Assembly (NCBI RefSeq): GCF_002775205.1
Contig: NC_036444.1
Span: 1,209,501 to 1,273,500 of the forward strand
Origin: Xiphophorus maculatus
Taxonomy: Eukaryota > Chordata > Actinopteri > Cyprinodontiformes > Poeciliidae
DNA length: 64,000 nucleotides
Direction: 5' to 3'
Of this stretch, positions 1 to 9,066 are shown one piece after another (positions within the stretch are counted from its first letter, which is position 1; each line of letters starts with the position of its first letter). The translations under genes and the position numbers were made by a program. The notes below the pieces were generated by a model. That model searched no databases and was not told where the DNA came from. It saw only the letters and a list, made by a program, of their open reading frames with translations.

Positions 1-220
1 TCCACTTCTGGTTTGGTTGTTTAGCTTCAAACTAAATATTTTGTTTTGAGCTAAATTTGTAGTTGTTTAACTTGATATTTAGCTAGCTAATTCTGACATT
101 TATAAATGAATTAACATGGTGAAAATATAACTTTTAAAAATAAACTGGAACGTTTTTCTTGTCCCAAGCCAAATAACCTAAATTACTGCTGTTATTTTTT
201 TACTGTGTACCTTTACCAAC
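1..220 (+). repeat. AT-rich CTAAATATTTAG-family repeat, copy A (tail part)
   Basis: The stretch has several variants of the word CTAAATATTT followed by a conserved tail: GACATTTATAAATGAAT, then ATGGTGAAAATAT, then a segment reading CCAAATAACCTAAATTA and CTGCTGTTA. The same order recurs at about 39940-40400, 45540-46215 and 47105-47225, always in + orientation. I do not recognise the family by name. This copy sits in an intron of the upstream transporter gene and is cut by the window start. Confidence 0.6.
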
Positions 221-1266
221 AGGAACCATAGCTCATCTCCAGTTCAACGTTTAAAGTACTTTGGTCAAACCTTCACTCTTTTACACTCCTTCATTACGTT
301 TTGATGGAGTAAATAAAAGGCTTCGTCCAGCTTTTAGCTTCATCGTCCAGAAAAACTCGATCCTGTCGCAGCTCTGACATGCAGCAGCGACTTTTACTTC
401 ATGATTCTGTCAAACGTCTCACAGGATCACAGTTTGAAATAATCAAAAGCTGCAGTGTTAATTTCATGGCTGTTGGCTTTCTAAATGTTCGCTCACGCTG
501 CTAAATGGATTTTCCCTCCAACTAACCTTATCAATTCCTTTAATTAGAAGTAAAAGTTTAGTTGGGTTTTTGAAAATATGAAGCAGAAAAAAACAGATGG
601 AAACATAATATAAAGTTGTTTACATCCAATAATAACAAAGAGAACATCTCATTGCTCTATTGGAGCAGATTTAATGATATTTAGTATCTTTGTATCTCAT
701 TTGTGTTTATGGAGTCACTTTTTATAACTTTAAGCAACTTTAAATTGACCATCTGTATATTAATAAGAAAAAAATGACTTATGATCAACTTCTTCTGCAC
801 AAACGCTCTACGCCTGCAGCATGCCGGCCTTACAGAGCAGAAAGTATCTGAATCAAACAGCCGTCATCTCAGCCGCTTTCAGCTGGACTTCCTGCAGAAA
901 CGCTTCTGCCTCTCATCAGTTTCTCCTTATTTTATTGTTTGCTTTGAATTTTTTCAGAAGTGCTGCACACTTTGATATTTTATTTGTGTCTCTTTTGGGG
1001 TAAAACTGATTTCAGATGAATCTGATTCTGAAAGACTACAAATATAGACAATGAGTTCCTATTTTTAACTCTGTCTGACACAGAGGCTTGTACTTCTCAG
1101 ACTTTGAAGACAAGCTTCAAAGTCCTCCTCATTAAGTAGGACAGCTTCCATCTGTGTCCTTTTTCCTGTTGGTTAGCAACATTATGCAGTAGGTATATTT
1201 GCGTTTCAGGTTTAAATAATTTCTCATAAACTTCTTATTTCTGGCCCTTTTCTGCTTTCCGTTCAG
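221..1266 (+). other. Intronic AT-rich sequence
   Basis: This is the interval upstream of the transporter's last exon, up to its acceptor (pyrimidine-rich, ending CAG at 1264-1266). Short open frames around 781-1003 have no recognisable protein content. I see no other exon of the transporter here. Confidence 0.6.
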
Positions 1267-1442
1267 GTTTCTTCATTGACAAGATGGAGAACTACGGGAC
1301 GGGCTTCCTCATGTCTGGAGTGGCCCTCATCGTCTCTGCTCTGTTCCTCCTAATTCTGCACCAGATGAACCGGCGGAGTCAGGAAACGGCCAACGATGCT
1401 GCACTCACAGAGAAAAAGAGCTGGAAAAAGTGTTTCTGTTAG
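1267..1442 (+). CDS. Monocarboxylate-transporter-like MFS protein, last coding exon (partial gene)
   Basis: This is the final coding exon of a membrane transporter, 57 complete codons plus a stop at 1440-1442. The exon follows a CAG acceptor and opens with two bases that complete a split codon, probably glycine. It encodes a short loop with D, Y, F and G spaced as in the TM11-TM12 junction of SLC16/MCT proteins (D-x4-Y-x3-F-x3-G), then about 20 hydrophobic residues (TM12, roughly residues 13-33), then a short polar cytosolic tail ending KKCFC. MCT proteins move monocarboxylates, amino acids or thyroid hormone across membranes. The upstream exons are outside the window, so substrate and subfamily cannot be told. 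The cysteine pair near the C-terminus could be lipidated, which is inference. Another MFS family is possible. Confidence 0.6.
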
Positions 1443-1737
1443 AGGGAAAGAGCCAGACATGAAGAACTCTGACTGCGGTTCATGTTCGGCTCTAATCTGG
1501 ATCCAAAAATCAGCCGGTCAGCAGAGGTCAGAGCCAGTAAATTAGGTCAAGCTAATCATAATCTGCAAGATCATCTCTGTGGTCGGGAATAGAAGATGAA
1601 CGCTGTGTGAGTCGGTAAATGTTTGGGATTCTTATAAACTCAGCATTTTCTTCTTAGTAATCAAATACTGGAAAGTTTTCATGGTCATAACGGCACGTTC
1701 ACATGTTTCCTAGTAACCCTGGCTCCACTTAAAGAGA

Positions 1738-1743
1738 AATAAA
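1738..1743 (+). terminator. Poly(A) signal of the transporter gene
   Basis: A canonical AATAAA lies about 300 bp after the stop codon and fits a short 3' UTR. It is the first such hexamer after the stop. Confidence 0.5.
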
Positions 1744-2065
1744 GTTACTACAATGAATCATCATTACAATAAAATAATCTACCAGGATGAGTTTATAGCA
1801 ATACTGTTTCTAAAATGTAAGATCTAACATCAACTTTCATCTGTTTGTAGTTTTTATTAAACAAGTCAAGTTCCCCCTTGAGTTCAAGTTTAAAGAGAAC
1901 TTAAACTTTTTTCTGGAGCTGAAAAAAAACAAAATTTTTATGCTAATTGAAAAAAGAGTTTTGTTTTCTGTCAATTTCATTAAAAGTATACACTGTTTCT
2001 TAAAGTAGTTCTTCCTTTGTTGCTTCATGATGGTCGCGGTTTACTAACGTTTGAAGCTTGTCTGT

Positions 2066-2080
2066 GGCGCCCTCTAGCGG
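2066..2080 (-). promoter_or_regulatory. CTCF-like motif
   Basis: On the minus strand this reads CCGCTAGAGGGCGCC, close to the vertebrate CTCF core (CCASYAGRKGGCR). It is a motif match only. Confidence 0.4.
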
Positions 2081-2440
2081 CAGTCCGCTGACATTACAGC
2101 ATTTCTAAAAACAAAGCTGGAATAATCAAATGATGAAACTCTGATGATGAAATAATCTACTGTACAAAGCACATCAAATTAGGAATATTTCCCATCTTGA
2201 TGAAAAACTTTATAGATATTAAAGAAAAATTGGATCCTGCTGTTCTGTTTTCAACATTTGGAAAAGTTTAACTTCTTCATCTGATGAAGAGTTTAACATC
2301 TTGTAAATACTCTGACCAGGAAAAAGTCTGGACTAGACTGAGCTGCAAACGGCCATGATTTCCTTCTGGTAAAGAAACATAGAAGAAATGTAAAAAATTC
2401 TTAGAAAAGATCTGCAAGCCTGAAGATCAATACTTTATAT

Positions 2441-2860
2441 TTGAAATCAATTCAGTTTATTTCTATACTGCCAAATCACAACAAATGTTGTCTCAAGTCA
2501 CTTTACAGAAAAAATAATTCCAGTTGATTACTAGTTATCAATCAGTGCAATATGTTCAGTTTGTTATTCAAATTAGTTTAAAATGTTTTTAAGGAAACTC
2601 GGCAGACCATTGAGTCGTTGACTAGCAGCGTTCACTCCTCCTGGCCAGCAGGGGGCGACAGCAGACAAAAGTTTGTATCGACTTTACATCAATCCCTCAT
2701 ACTGAGCATGCATGTAGCAACAATGGAGAGAAAAAACTCCCCTTTAACAGTAAAAAGCCTCTAACAGAACCAGAACCTGGATCAGTACCAGCGGCCGTCT
2801 GCCACGACTGACTGGAGGTTTGAAACGACAGAGCAGAGAAACGGAAGAACTGAACCAGGA
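2441..2860 (+). repeat. Teleost interspersed repeat
   Basis: It begins with a segment of the form TTCAGTTTATTTCTATACTG followed by CCAAATCACAACAAATGTTG. It continues through ACTCCCCTTTAACAG and AACAGAACCAGAACCTGGAT and closes with CGGCCGTCTGCCACGACTGA. I recognise this order from a repeat very common in teleost genomes. Part of its middle (TTATTCAAATTAGTTTAAAA) recurs at about 50865-50945. Confidence 0.6.
2645..2658 (+). promoter_or_regulatory. CTCF-like motif inside repeat
   Basis: CCAGCAGGGGGCGA matches the CTCF core consensus and lies within the 2441-2860 repeat. Confidence 0.4.
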
Positions 2861-3250
2861 TTATTTTCTATGTTCATAAAAAGTAAAAAGTTTAAGCCAA
2901 AACATGTTGAATCTACAGGAGTCGGTCACTGTTGAACTTTGAATGGTGTCAATCCTGAAGGAGAAAGTTAGTTAATGTTGGCTAAAAAACAATACAGCAC
3001 TCCAAATGTTATAACTGATGAGATGTGAGAAAAGACAGACAGGAAGCTGATGTTTGGAGATAGTAGCATTAGCACACACTGAAACCCTACGAGCTTTGGA
3101 GACGTTCCTCCTCTGCAGCTCAATGTTTGCCACAGTCAGCAAAACTTTCATCACTGAACCAATCAGAAGACCCAGAAATACAAATAAACACATCTCTCTG
3201 CATAAACGTACCATCACAAACAGTGGCAGGAGGTTCACAGACAGTAGCCC

Positions 3251-3299
3251 TCCCCACACACACACACACTCACACCCCCACACACACACACTCACACAG
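3251..3299 (+). repeat. (AC)n microsatellite
   Basis: Interrupted CA dinucleotide tract. Confidence 0.9.
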
Positions 3300-3403
3300 A
3301 TTCATCATAAAGCCAAAAGAAAACCACATCAAAGCCCACAAAGCTTTGATTTATCAGACCGGAACAAAAACGTGATCCATGTTTCATCAAGGCTCTACAG
3401 GAA

Positions 3404-3439
3404 CCCCCCCCCCCACACACACACACACACACACACACA
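3404..3439 (+). repeat. (C)11(AC)n tract
   Basis: A run of 11 C passes directly into a CA dinucleotide array. Confidence 0.9.
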
Positions 3440-3589
3440 TGCACACAGTGAGCATGCAAGGTTACTGCCTGTTTGAACAGAGAGTTTTTACCTCAGTGAA
3501 TCTGAGTTTTCATCTCATCTCTTTAACCCAAATGATTCAGAACCCTCAGAGATTCAGGATGTTTCCCTCCTGCTGGTCCGGTTGAGTCG

Positions 3590-4095
3590 GTTCTATTAGG
3601 ATCAAACTTCATCATCTGCTCCACCTCCAACTGCTGTGGTTCTTTTTCTCTCTGCTCTGAGTCAAACCAACCTGTTCCCCTCCTGGCCTGTAGGGGGCGC
3701 TGCTCCAAGAACCACTGAAGGCAAATTACATGAAAACCTCTGAAGACACTGAGGCAACTTCCTTCTTCACCAGATAGAAACAAACATGGAGGCGTCAGAT
3801 TTTAGCGGTTGGAGGATTTCTACTTAGTCTTTGGCTAAAGACCAGGAGACATTTCTGCTGCTAGCGCTAGGCTAGCACGTTTATTTTGGTTGTTTTTACC
3901 CAGAATGCCCTGCCCTGTAGTCCACTTTCTGTTTTTGGGGCGGTCTCCAGTCCGCTTGGCGTTCAAACCTGTTTTGGTTCGATGATGTATTCACACCTCT
4001 CCGAACCAACAGGACTTTTCTAGGCAGACGGTCTGGAGTTGAGTTATCGCGGACCGAACAGGGCTGGTGTGACTGGTGCTGTCTGAGGCTGAGAT
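3590..4095 (+). repeat. R1 interspersed repeat, copy A
   Basis: This is one of three copies (others at 36635-37165 and 38130-38560). Shared landmarks in order are: CTGAGTCAAACCAACCTGTT; GGGGGCGCTG; CAAGAACCACTGAAGG; GGAGGCGTCAGATTTTAG; GGTTGGAGGATTTCT; GTCTTTGGCTAAAGACCAGG; and TTTACCCAGAATGCCCTG. No coding capacity is visible, so it is probably a non-autonomous DNA transposon. Class and ends are not resolved. Confidence 0.7.
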
Positions 4096-4353
4096 TTAAA
4101 CGAATCAAGGAGTTGATTTCTGATTGAACATTTTCGGTTCAGATACCAAACAATCATGCTATCGTTGCTTCCTGAACAATAAGGCTAAAGAAAAAAATAG
4201 GGTTGCAGTCCTTCAGTAGGACTTCATCACTGCATCTCGCTTCTTCCTCCCAAGCTGCAGATAAATTCCTCAGGTCTTTGCTCAAATCACTCCCAACTTC
4301 CTCCACTTCTGTGTTACAATCAGCCTTAGCTGTTTACGGTTTGTCTTAGCCAC

Positions 4354-4364
4354 AAGATGGCGCC
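4354..4364 (+). promoter_or_regulatory. YY1-like motif AAGATGGCGCC
   Basis: AAGATGGCGCC is a strong match to the YY1 site usually found at transcription starts, but no exon or CpG island lies next to it. Function is unknown. Confidence 0.3.
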
Positions 4365-5035
4365 GGCGTTTGACCTACAGACAAAAACTGACAATCTTCA
4401 ATTCTGTTTAATTTATGTTATTGTGTGAGAAATACTTATTATTAAAATCCTTTGTGTGTACAGAATGAAAGCACAGCAGTTCATCTTTTTAAATTGTGTA
4501 AGTGTTTTTTTGTGTTGGAGAGACTTTAGTTGAACTGATTGAAGGTGAACTGAACCGACTGCATCACATAAATATGATGAATTAACAATTGTAACACTGA
4601 TCATGGTTTGTTCTGGAGAGTATTTAAAGCTGGATCATGGGACTTTTTATTGAAAAAATATGTTTTTACATATTTGTTGAAGCTGTCACCATGTCGTGAC
4701 CATAAGGAATGAGACATTCATGACAGCAGAGCTGGAAGGGTTTCCCGTTTCTCCTGACCTCCAGGGGTCAAGCTGAGGAATGTCACGGTTACCTGAGTCC
4801 AAAGGTAGCAGAGAGAGAGACAGGAGGCAGCACAGTAAGCTAACGCTGAGCTAGCTCGACCGCAGGCCCACTTAAGGAAATCACAGGAGTAGAATCTCAG
4901 TTTGGACTTTACTGCCATTGACTTGTGACTTCATTATTATTTAAGCTTTTCAACTTGAAAATGGTTGAATTTTTGTCCCATACAAAAAGTATGTTTTTCA
5001 ACATATTTTTTTTGCCATTTCTTGAATCAAATAAT

Positions 5036-5090
5036 GTTAATATTTACTGTGAAAACACTAGTAAATATTAACTAGTGTTAATATTTACAC
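5036..5090. repeat. Inverted and direct repeat of GTTAATATTTAC
   Basis: A 12 bp word at 5036-5047 is followed by its exact reverse complement (5061-5072) and by the word again (5077-5088). Either a 13 nt or a 4 nt loop hairpin can form. Confidence 0.8.
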
Positions 5091-5799
5091 TACGGCCTGC
5101 GGTCTTTTAAGGATAAACCAAAACCATCCACAAAGTACGAAGGAAGACCTGCTGGGAACGAGAGCCGCTGAACTCTGCAACAAGTGTCTGGCAGAACAAA
5201 CGAGCGGGCCGCCTCCGCAGCCGAGCCCCGCTGCTCCAAACACAACCGGCCGCTGAAAGACTCGCTCTGAAAATGTTTGTGTTCTGGGGGTTCTGGGTGA
5301 TTTTTCAGAGCTAAAATAAATAACTTGAGCCAGACTTGGTTAAAAGGTTAAAGAATGTGCAGACGTGGATCCTGTGTTAGTGAGAGACTGCCAGCTCAAC
5401 GTCAACACTTTCTGAAAAATGGCTTTAATTCTAAAACAGCTGAAAAAGCTGCAGCGTTTTTATCTTAGGATGAAAAATGTGTAAGTGGTTAATGTTTGTT
5501 CTGCATTCATTTCATATTTCCTCTCCCAGTTTGCAAAAACAAGTCAAAACACGTCATCAGCTGTTCAAACTGCCTGAAAGTCATTATTACACCAACCAGC
5601 TTCAGAGTTTGCAAATTAAACCCAAAGCTGTGAATTTATAGGCTGTAAAAGCAGATCTTTATTGTTTTACTACAAACTCTGAGCATTGACTCAGCTGCTG
5701 GTTTCAAATGGACTTGAGACGCTGATGGAGAGGAAATGTCTCTGTTCTCATTTTAAACTGCAGCTAAATTCAGAAACTTCCACAAACTTTTTTTAAAAT

Positions 5800-6182
5800 T
5801 GTTTGCATTAAGTTCTTTTTAGCTTGTTTAGTTTTGGTTTTGGTTTCTAGTGCAAATATTTTGTTAAACTTGAAAAAAGACAAAACTAACTTACAAGTAA
5901 CTTTTCATTAAAATATAGGAGCTTGTTTTCAGTCAATAATTCCTTAATATTGATGAAAAAAATAACTGGTTTCACTGGAAGATTATTTCACAGGAAAATG
6001 TCTTGTTATAAGTGAAACAATCTGCCAGTGGAACTAGTTCTTTTTTCCATCGATATTAAGAATTTATTTATTTAAAACAAGTCTTGATGAAAAGTTTCTT
6101 GTAAGTTAGTTTTGTTTTATTTCAAGTTATTTGCTCTAGAAGGTAGACCAAAACTAGTTGGTAAGATTTTGTTTTTGCAGTG
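5800..6182. repeat. Foldback MITE
   Basis: The two halves are long imperfect inverted repeats. ACAAAACTAACTTACAAGTA near 5880 pairs with CTTGTAAGTTAGTTTTGTTT near 6100, and AACTGGTTTCACTGGAAGAT pairs with ATCTGCCAGTGGAACTAGTT around a central spacer. The end reads GGTAAGATTTTGTTTTTGCA. The sequence matches a foldback element I know from many teleosts (compare the zebrafish Angel type). It has no coding capacity. Confidence 0.7.
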
Positions 6183-6472
6183 CATTCATTCCAACCAATC
6201 ACTGCTTTTCTCTGACCCTACTCTGACCTTTGACCCCTGCTGGATTTGAGAGGCTTACCTCCAGTCTGCTACCACAGAAGCTGTTAAATCCTTATTTGGT
6301 TTGCGTGTTAGCGTTCCAGAGTAGCGGCAGCATCATGTCAGACCGATTGTTTGGTTTCTGCTTCCACTCAGAGGAAGAAGCCATTTCTCCGAAAGAAACA
6401 TAAAATCACTGCAACAGGTTACAGTTTACACCAACACTGTTCACACAGCAAGCACATGTGATTCATGTACTA

Positions 6473-6650
6473 CTCTTAACTTGAAAATATTTTGTTGTAA
6501 GTGAAATAATCTGCCAGTGTTACTAGTTTCCTTCAATATTAAGGAATTATTGACCTAAAACAAGTTTTAATTTGCTGAAAAATTACTTGGAAACTATTTT
6601 TGTCTTATTTCAAACATATTTGCACTAAACATATTTTAGTGTAAATATCC
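6473..6650. repeat. Half copy of the foldback MITE
   Basis: It contains GTGAAATAATCTGCCAGTGT and AATATTAAGGAATTATTGAC, which correspond to the right half of the 5800-6182 element, 300 bp further on. Confidence 0.7.
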
Positions 6651-7137
6651 AGTTCCAGGTTTAACCATTAGGATATGAGGCTGTAATGTTTTCAACCTTC
6701 AAACTGTCTCATACAGATTGATGCATTAGCTGCTGAACATTTTGACACATAAACCTCTCTTGTTATGTCCGATAAATAAATCCCAGCCTGCTTTGTGGTG
6801 CGGCGGCCATGTTTTCTGTGATCCACTGATCTGGAACCCGCTGAGGCCTCCAGATGTTTTGTTCCTGGAGGAAAAGCTGCGATGCGAGAGGAAAAAACTC
6901 AGCTTTCATGTTCAGTTTGTGAAAAGATTTTCCATCTGCAGCTTTAATCTCTGAGGCGTTCCTTTATCTCTTCTGTTTGGCACAGAAACCTGGCTGGCAG
7001 CTTCCACTAAACTTATGTCTGTTACTGTAAAACAGACTGAATGTGATTCTGCCGTCGGCTCATTTCCTGTTCATAAACTGCTGATCTCAGTTTGTCTGAA
7101 ACCCAGCTGGGATCAGGACCATCAGGCGTGACTGGAA

Positions 7138-7605
7138 TGTTAGCGGGCTGGGATGTTAGCATGTAGCCTACTGAAATGTTGGCATGTAGCCTACTGGGAT
7201 ATTAGCCTGCTGAGATTTTAGCAGGCTTGGATGTTAGCATGTAGCCTGCTGGGATGTTAGCATGTAGCCTGCTGGGATATTAGCCTGCTGAGATGTTAGC
7301 AGGCTGGGATGTTAGCATGTAGCCTACTGGGATATTAGCCTGCTGAGATGTTAGCAGGCTTGGATGTTAGTATGTAGCCTGCTGGGATGTTAGCATGTAG
7401 CCTGCTGGGATATTAGCCTGCTGAGATGTTAGCAGGCTGGGATGTTAGCATGTAGCCTACTGGGATATTAGCCTGCTGAGATGTTAGCAGGCTTGGATGT
7501 TAGCATGTAGCCTGCAGAAATGTTAGCCTGCTGGGATGTTAGCATGTAGCCTGCTGGAGATGTTGGCATGCTGGGATGGATGGATGGATGGATGGATGGA
7601 TGGGT
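7138..7605 (+). repeat. TTAGC minisatellite with 133 bp higher-order unit, ending in (GGAT)n
   Basis: Short units such as GATGTTAGCATGTAGCCTGC alternate with ATATTAGCCTGCTGAG and ATGTTAGCAGGCTGGG. The word CTTGGATGTTAG occurs at 7226, 7359 and 7492, exactly 133 bp apart, and the two full 133 bp blocks are nearly identical. The array runs into a (GGAT)n tract at about 7574-7602. Confidence 0.9.
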
Positions 7606-7921
7606 TAGCAGAGTTAGCATTGAGCTTCATTTCATGTTTGACATGAATTTTCTCATGATAAAACAGTTTAAAGCTGTAAATCAACCAGCAGCAGAGCAAC
7701 GTTTTCTGCTGCAGTCATGAACCTCAGTTACCCCACCCCACCTCTTTCTGCCCCCTCCCCCCAGCCCCACTCGGTTAGTGGGGGTGGAGCCGGGGCCTCC
7801 CAGCAACAGGAGCCCGGCTCCTGGAAAGCTAATAATGACCGAGATTTGTGCAGGCTTACATTCCTTCCCTCCTTTCAGAGCCATTTACTGAGAGCAGAGG
7901 GAGGCGGTGGGGGGACAAAAC

Positions 7922-7982
7922 CGAGCTGTGGGGGTAAGAGAGGGTGGGGTGGGGGGTAAGAGAGGGTGGGGTGGGCTGGGGG
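7922..7982 (+). repeat. G-rich duplicated tract upstream of wfdc1
   Basis: Two near-identical copies of GGGGTAAGAGAGGGTGGGGT lie in tandem, with many runs of three or more G. The tract could form a G-quadruplex about 1 kb upstream of the wfdc1 start codon. Confidence 0.6.
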
Positions 7983-8135
7983 ACTTGTCCTAGTTTTTTA
8001 GAAGAAGCAACTTCAGAGATACTAGAGGAGGGAAACCCAGTGAGGCCCCTTCCTCTGAAACGCAGCACATGCCTCCGTTTAGCACGGGTCACTGCAGCTA
8101 ACCCCCCCATCCAAACACGTTACACAACTGCATGT

Positions 8136-8149
8136 GTTACCATGGCAAC
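8136..8149. promoter_or_regulatory. Perfect RFX X-box
   Basis: GTTACCATGGCAAC is a full palindromic X-box (GTTRCCATGGYAAC), the site of RFX factors. It lies 0.8 kb upstream of the wfdc1 start codon. Occupancy is not shown by sequence. Confidence 0.55.
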
Positions 8150-8690
8150 ATGCATGTTTTCCTACATATAACTGCCTCTAAATTAGAGCTGTGGATATTT
8201 TATGACACAAATCTGGTACATCGGCACAGGTGGAGACAAAGTCTTTATTTTTAAAAAACTTTTCTTTGCTTTTCATTTTTAGAGAATAGCAGCAGATTTT
8301 CCACTTTTAACACTTTGGCTCTACCAGGATTCACACATTCCTGTTTTTTTAGAAAATCTCTGAGATCTCAGAAACTTCATTGATAAAACTTTAGGACTTT
8401 TGAAACTCAGAAAATGTTGCCTCTGATTTACGCATTCCTTTTTCTCCAAATATCTCCAAGAAAATTTTGAAGTTTTATTGAGTCAATTTCTGAGATTAAT
8501 TTAAATATTTCTTCTTTTTTTGGTGGAAATTTACTCCTCCATTTTTTTCTGTCTACATTGGCTCTAATGTGCCGTTTTGTTGGAGTTTGTAGTTTTGTCA
8601 GTGCTGCTTTTTGATGGTTAAAAGTTAAAAATGAAGACCCTATCTCCCTGGAGACAGGCGTCCAACACGCTGAACTCATGATGTGTCTCC

Positions 8691-8976
8691 AGAAGCAGCA
8701 GCGGTGGGGCGGGTCGCAGTCGCTGCCCCTCCCCGGGTCGCTCCCCCCACTGCGGCTCTCTGATGCAGACAGCTGCTGCTTCATTTCCTCCTCTCTCTGT
8801 CTGGACTTTCCCCGTCTCTGTCTCTCTGTCTCCGCTCTGTGATTCGTCGCTGCTTTCAGGACAGGCTGCAGGCAGTGAGGCCGGGATCCGCCGCTTCGGC
8901 TGGAAATTTGGGACGAGGAGGAAGAGGAGATAAATGCGTGAAGAGGAAGAGGAGGAGGACGGTCTGAAGAGCAAGC
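8691..8976 (+). promoter_or_regulatory. wfdc1: wfdc1 promoter/5' UTR region
   Basis: Base composition turns GC- and CpG-rich compared with the flanks and is purine-rich just before the ATG (AAGAGGAAGAGGAGGAGGAC). This fits a first exon and core promoter. No clear TATA box is seen. The exact start site cannot be read from sequence. Confidence 0.5.
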
Positions 8977-9066
8977 ATGCCGGGCGCGTTGGAGTTGCTG
9001 CTGCTGTCCCTGCTGGTCCTGTCCACAGGAAGTGATGTCAGGAAGAAGAGAGGACTCTCCCAGAAG
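8977..9066 (+). CDS. wfdc1: wfdc1 exon 1
   Basis: Thirty codons from the ATG through LSQK, carrying the signal peptide and the RKKR motif. The donor GTAGGA follows. It ends in phase 0. Confidence 0.85.

Larger units (their letters stand above)
1744..8690 (+). other. Transporter-wfdc1 intergenic region
   Basis: There are about 7 kb without a recognised gene. The region holds interspersed repeats (2441-2860, 3590-4095, 5800-6182, 6473-6650), (AC)n tracts, a minisatellite (7138-7605), two CTCF-like motifs, a G-rich tract and an X-box. Open frames here are short, low-complexity or inside repeats. Confidence 0.7.

Noticed and set aside
3054..3476. 140-codon frame with Thr-His repeats
   Set aside because: It is a translation through two (AC)n tracts.
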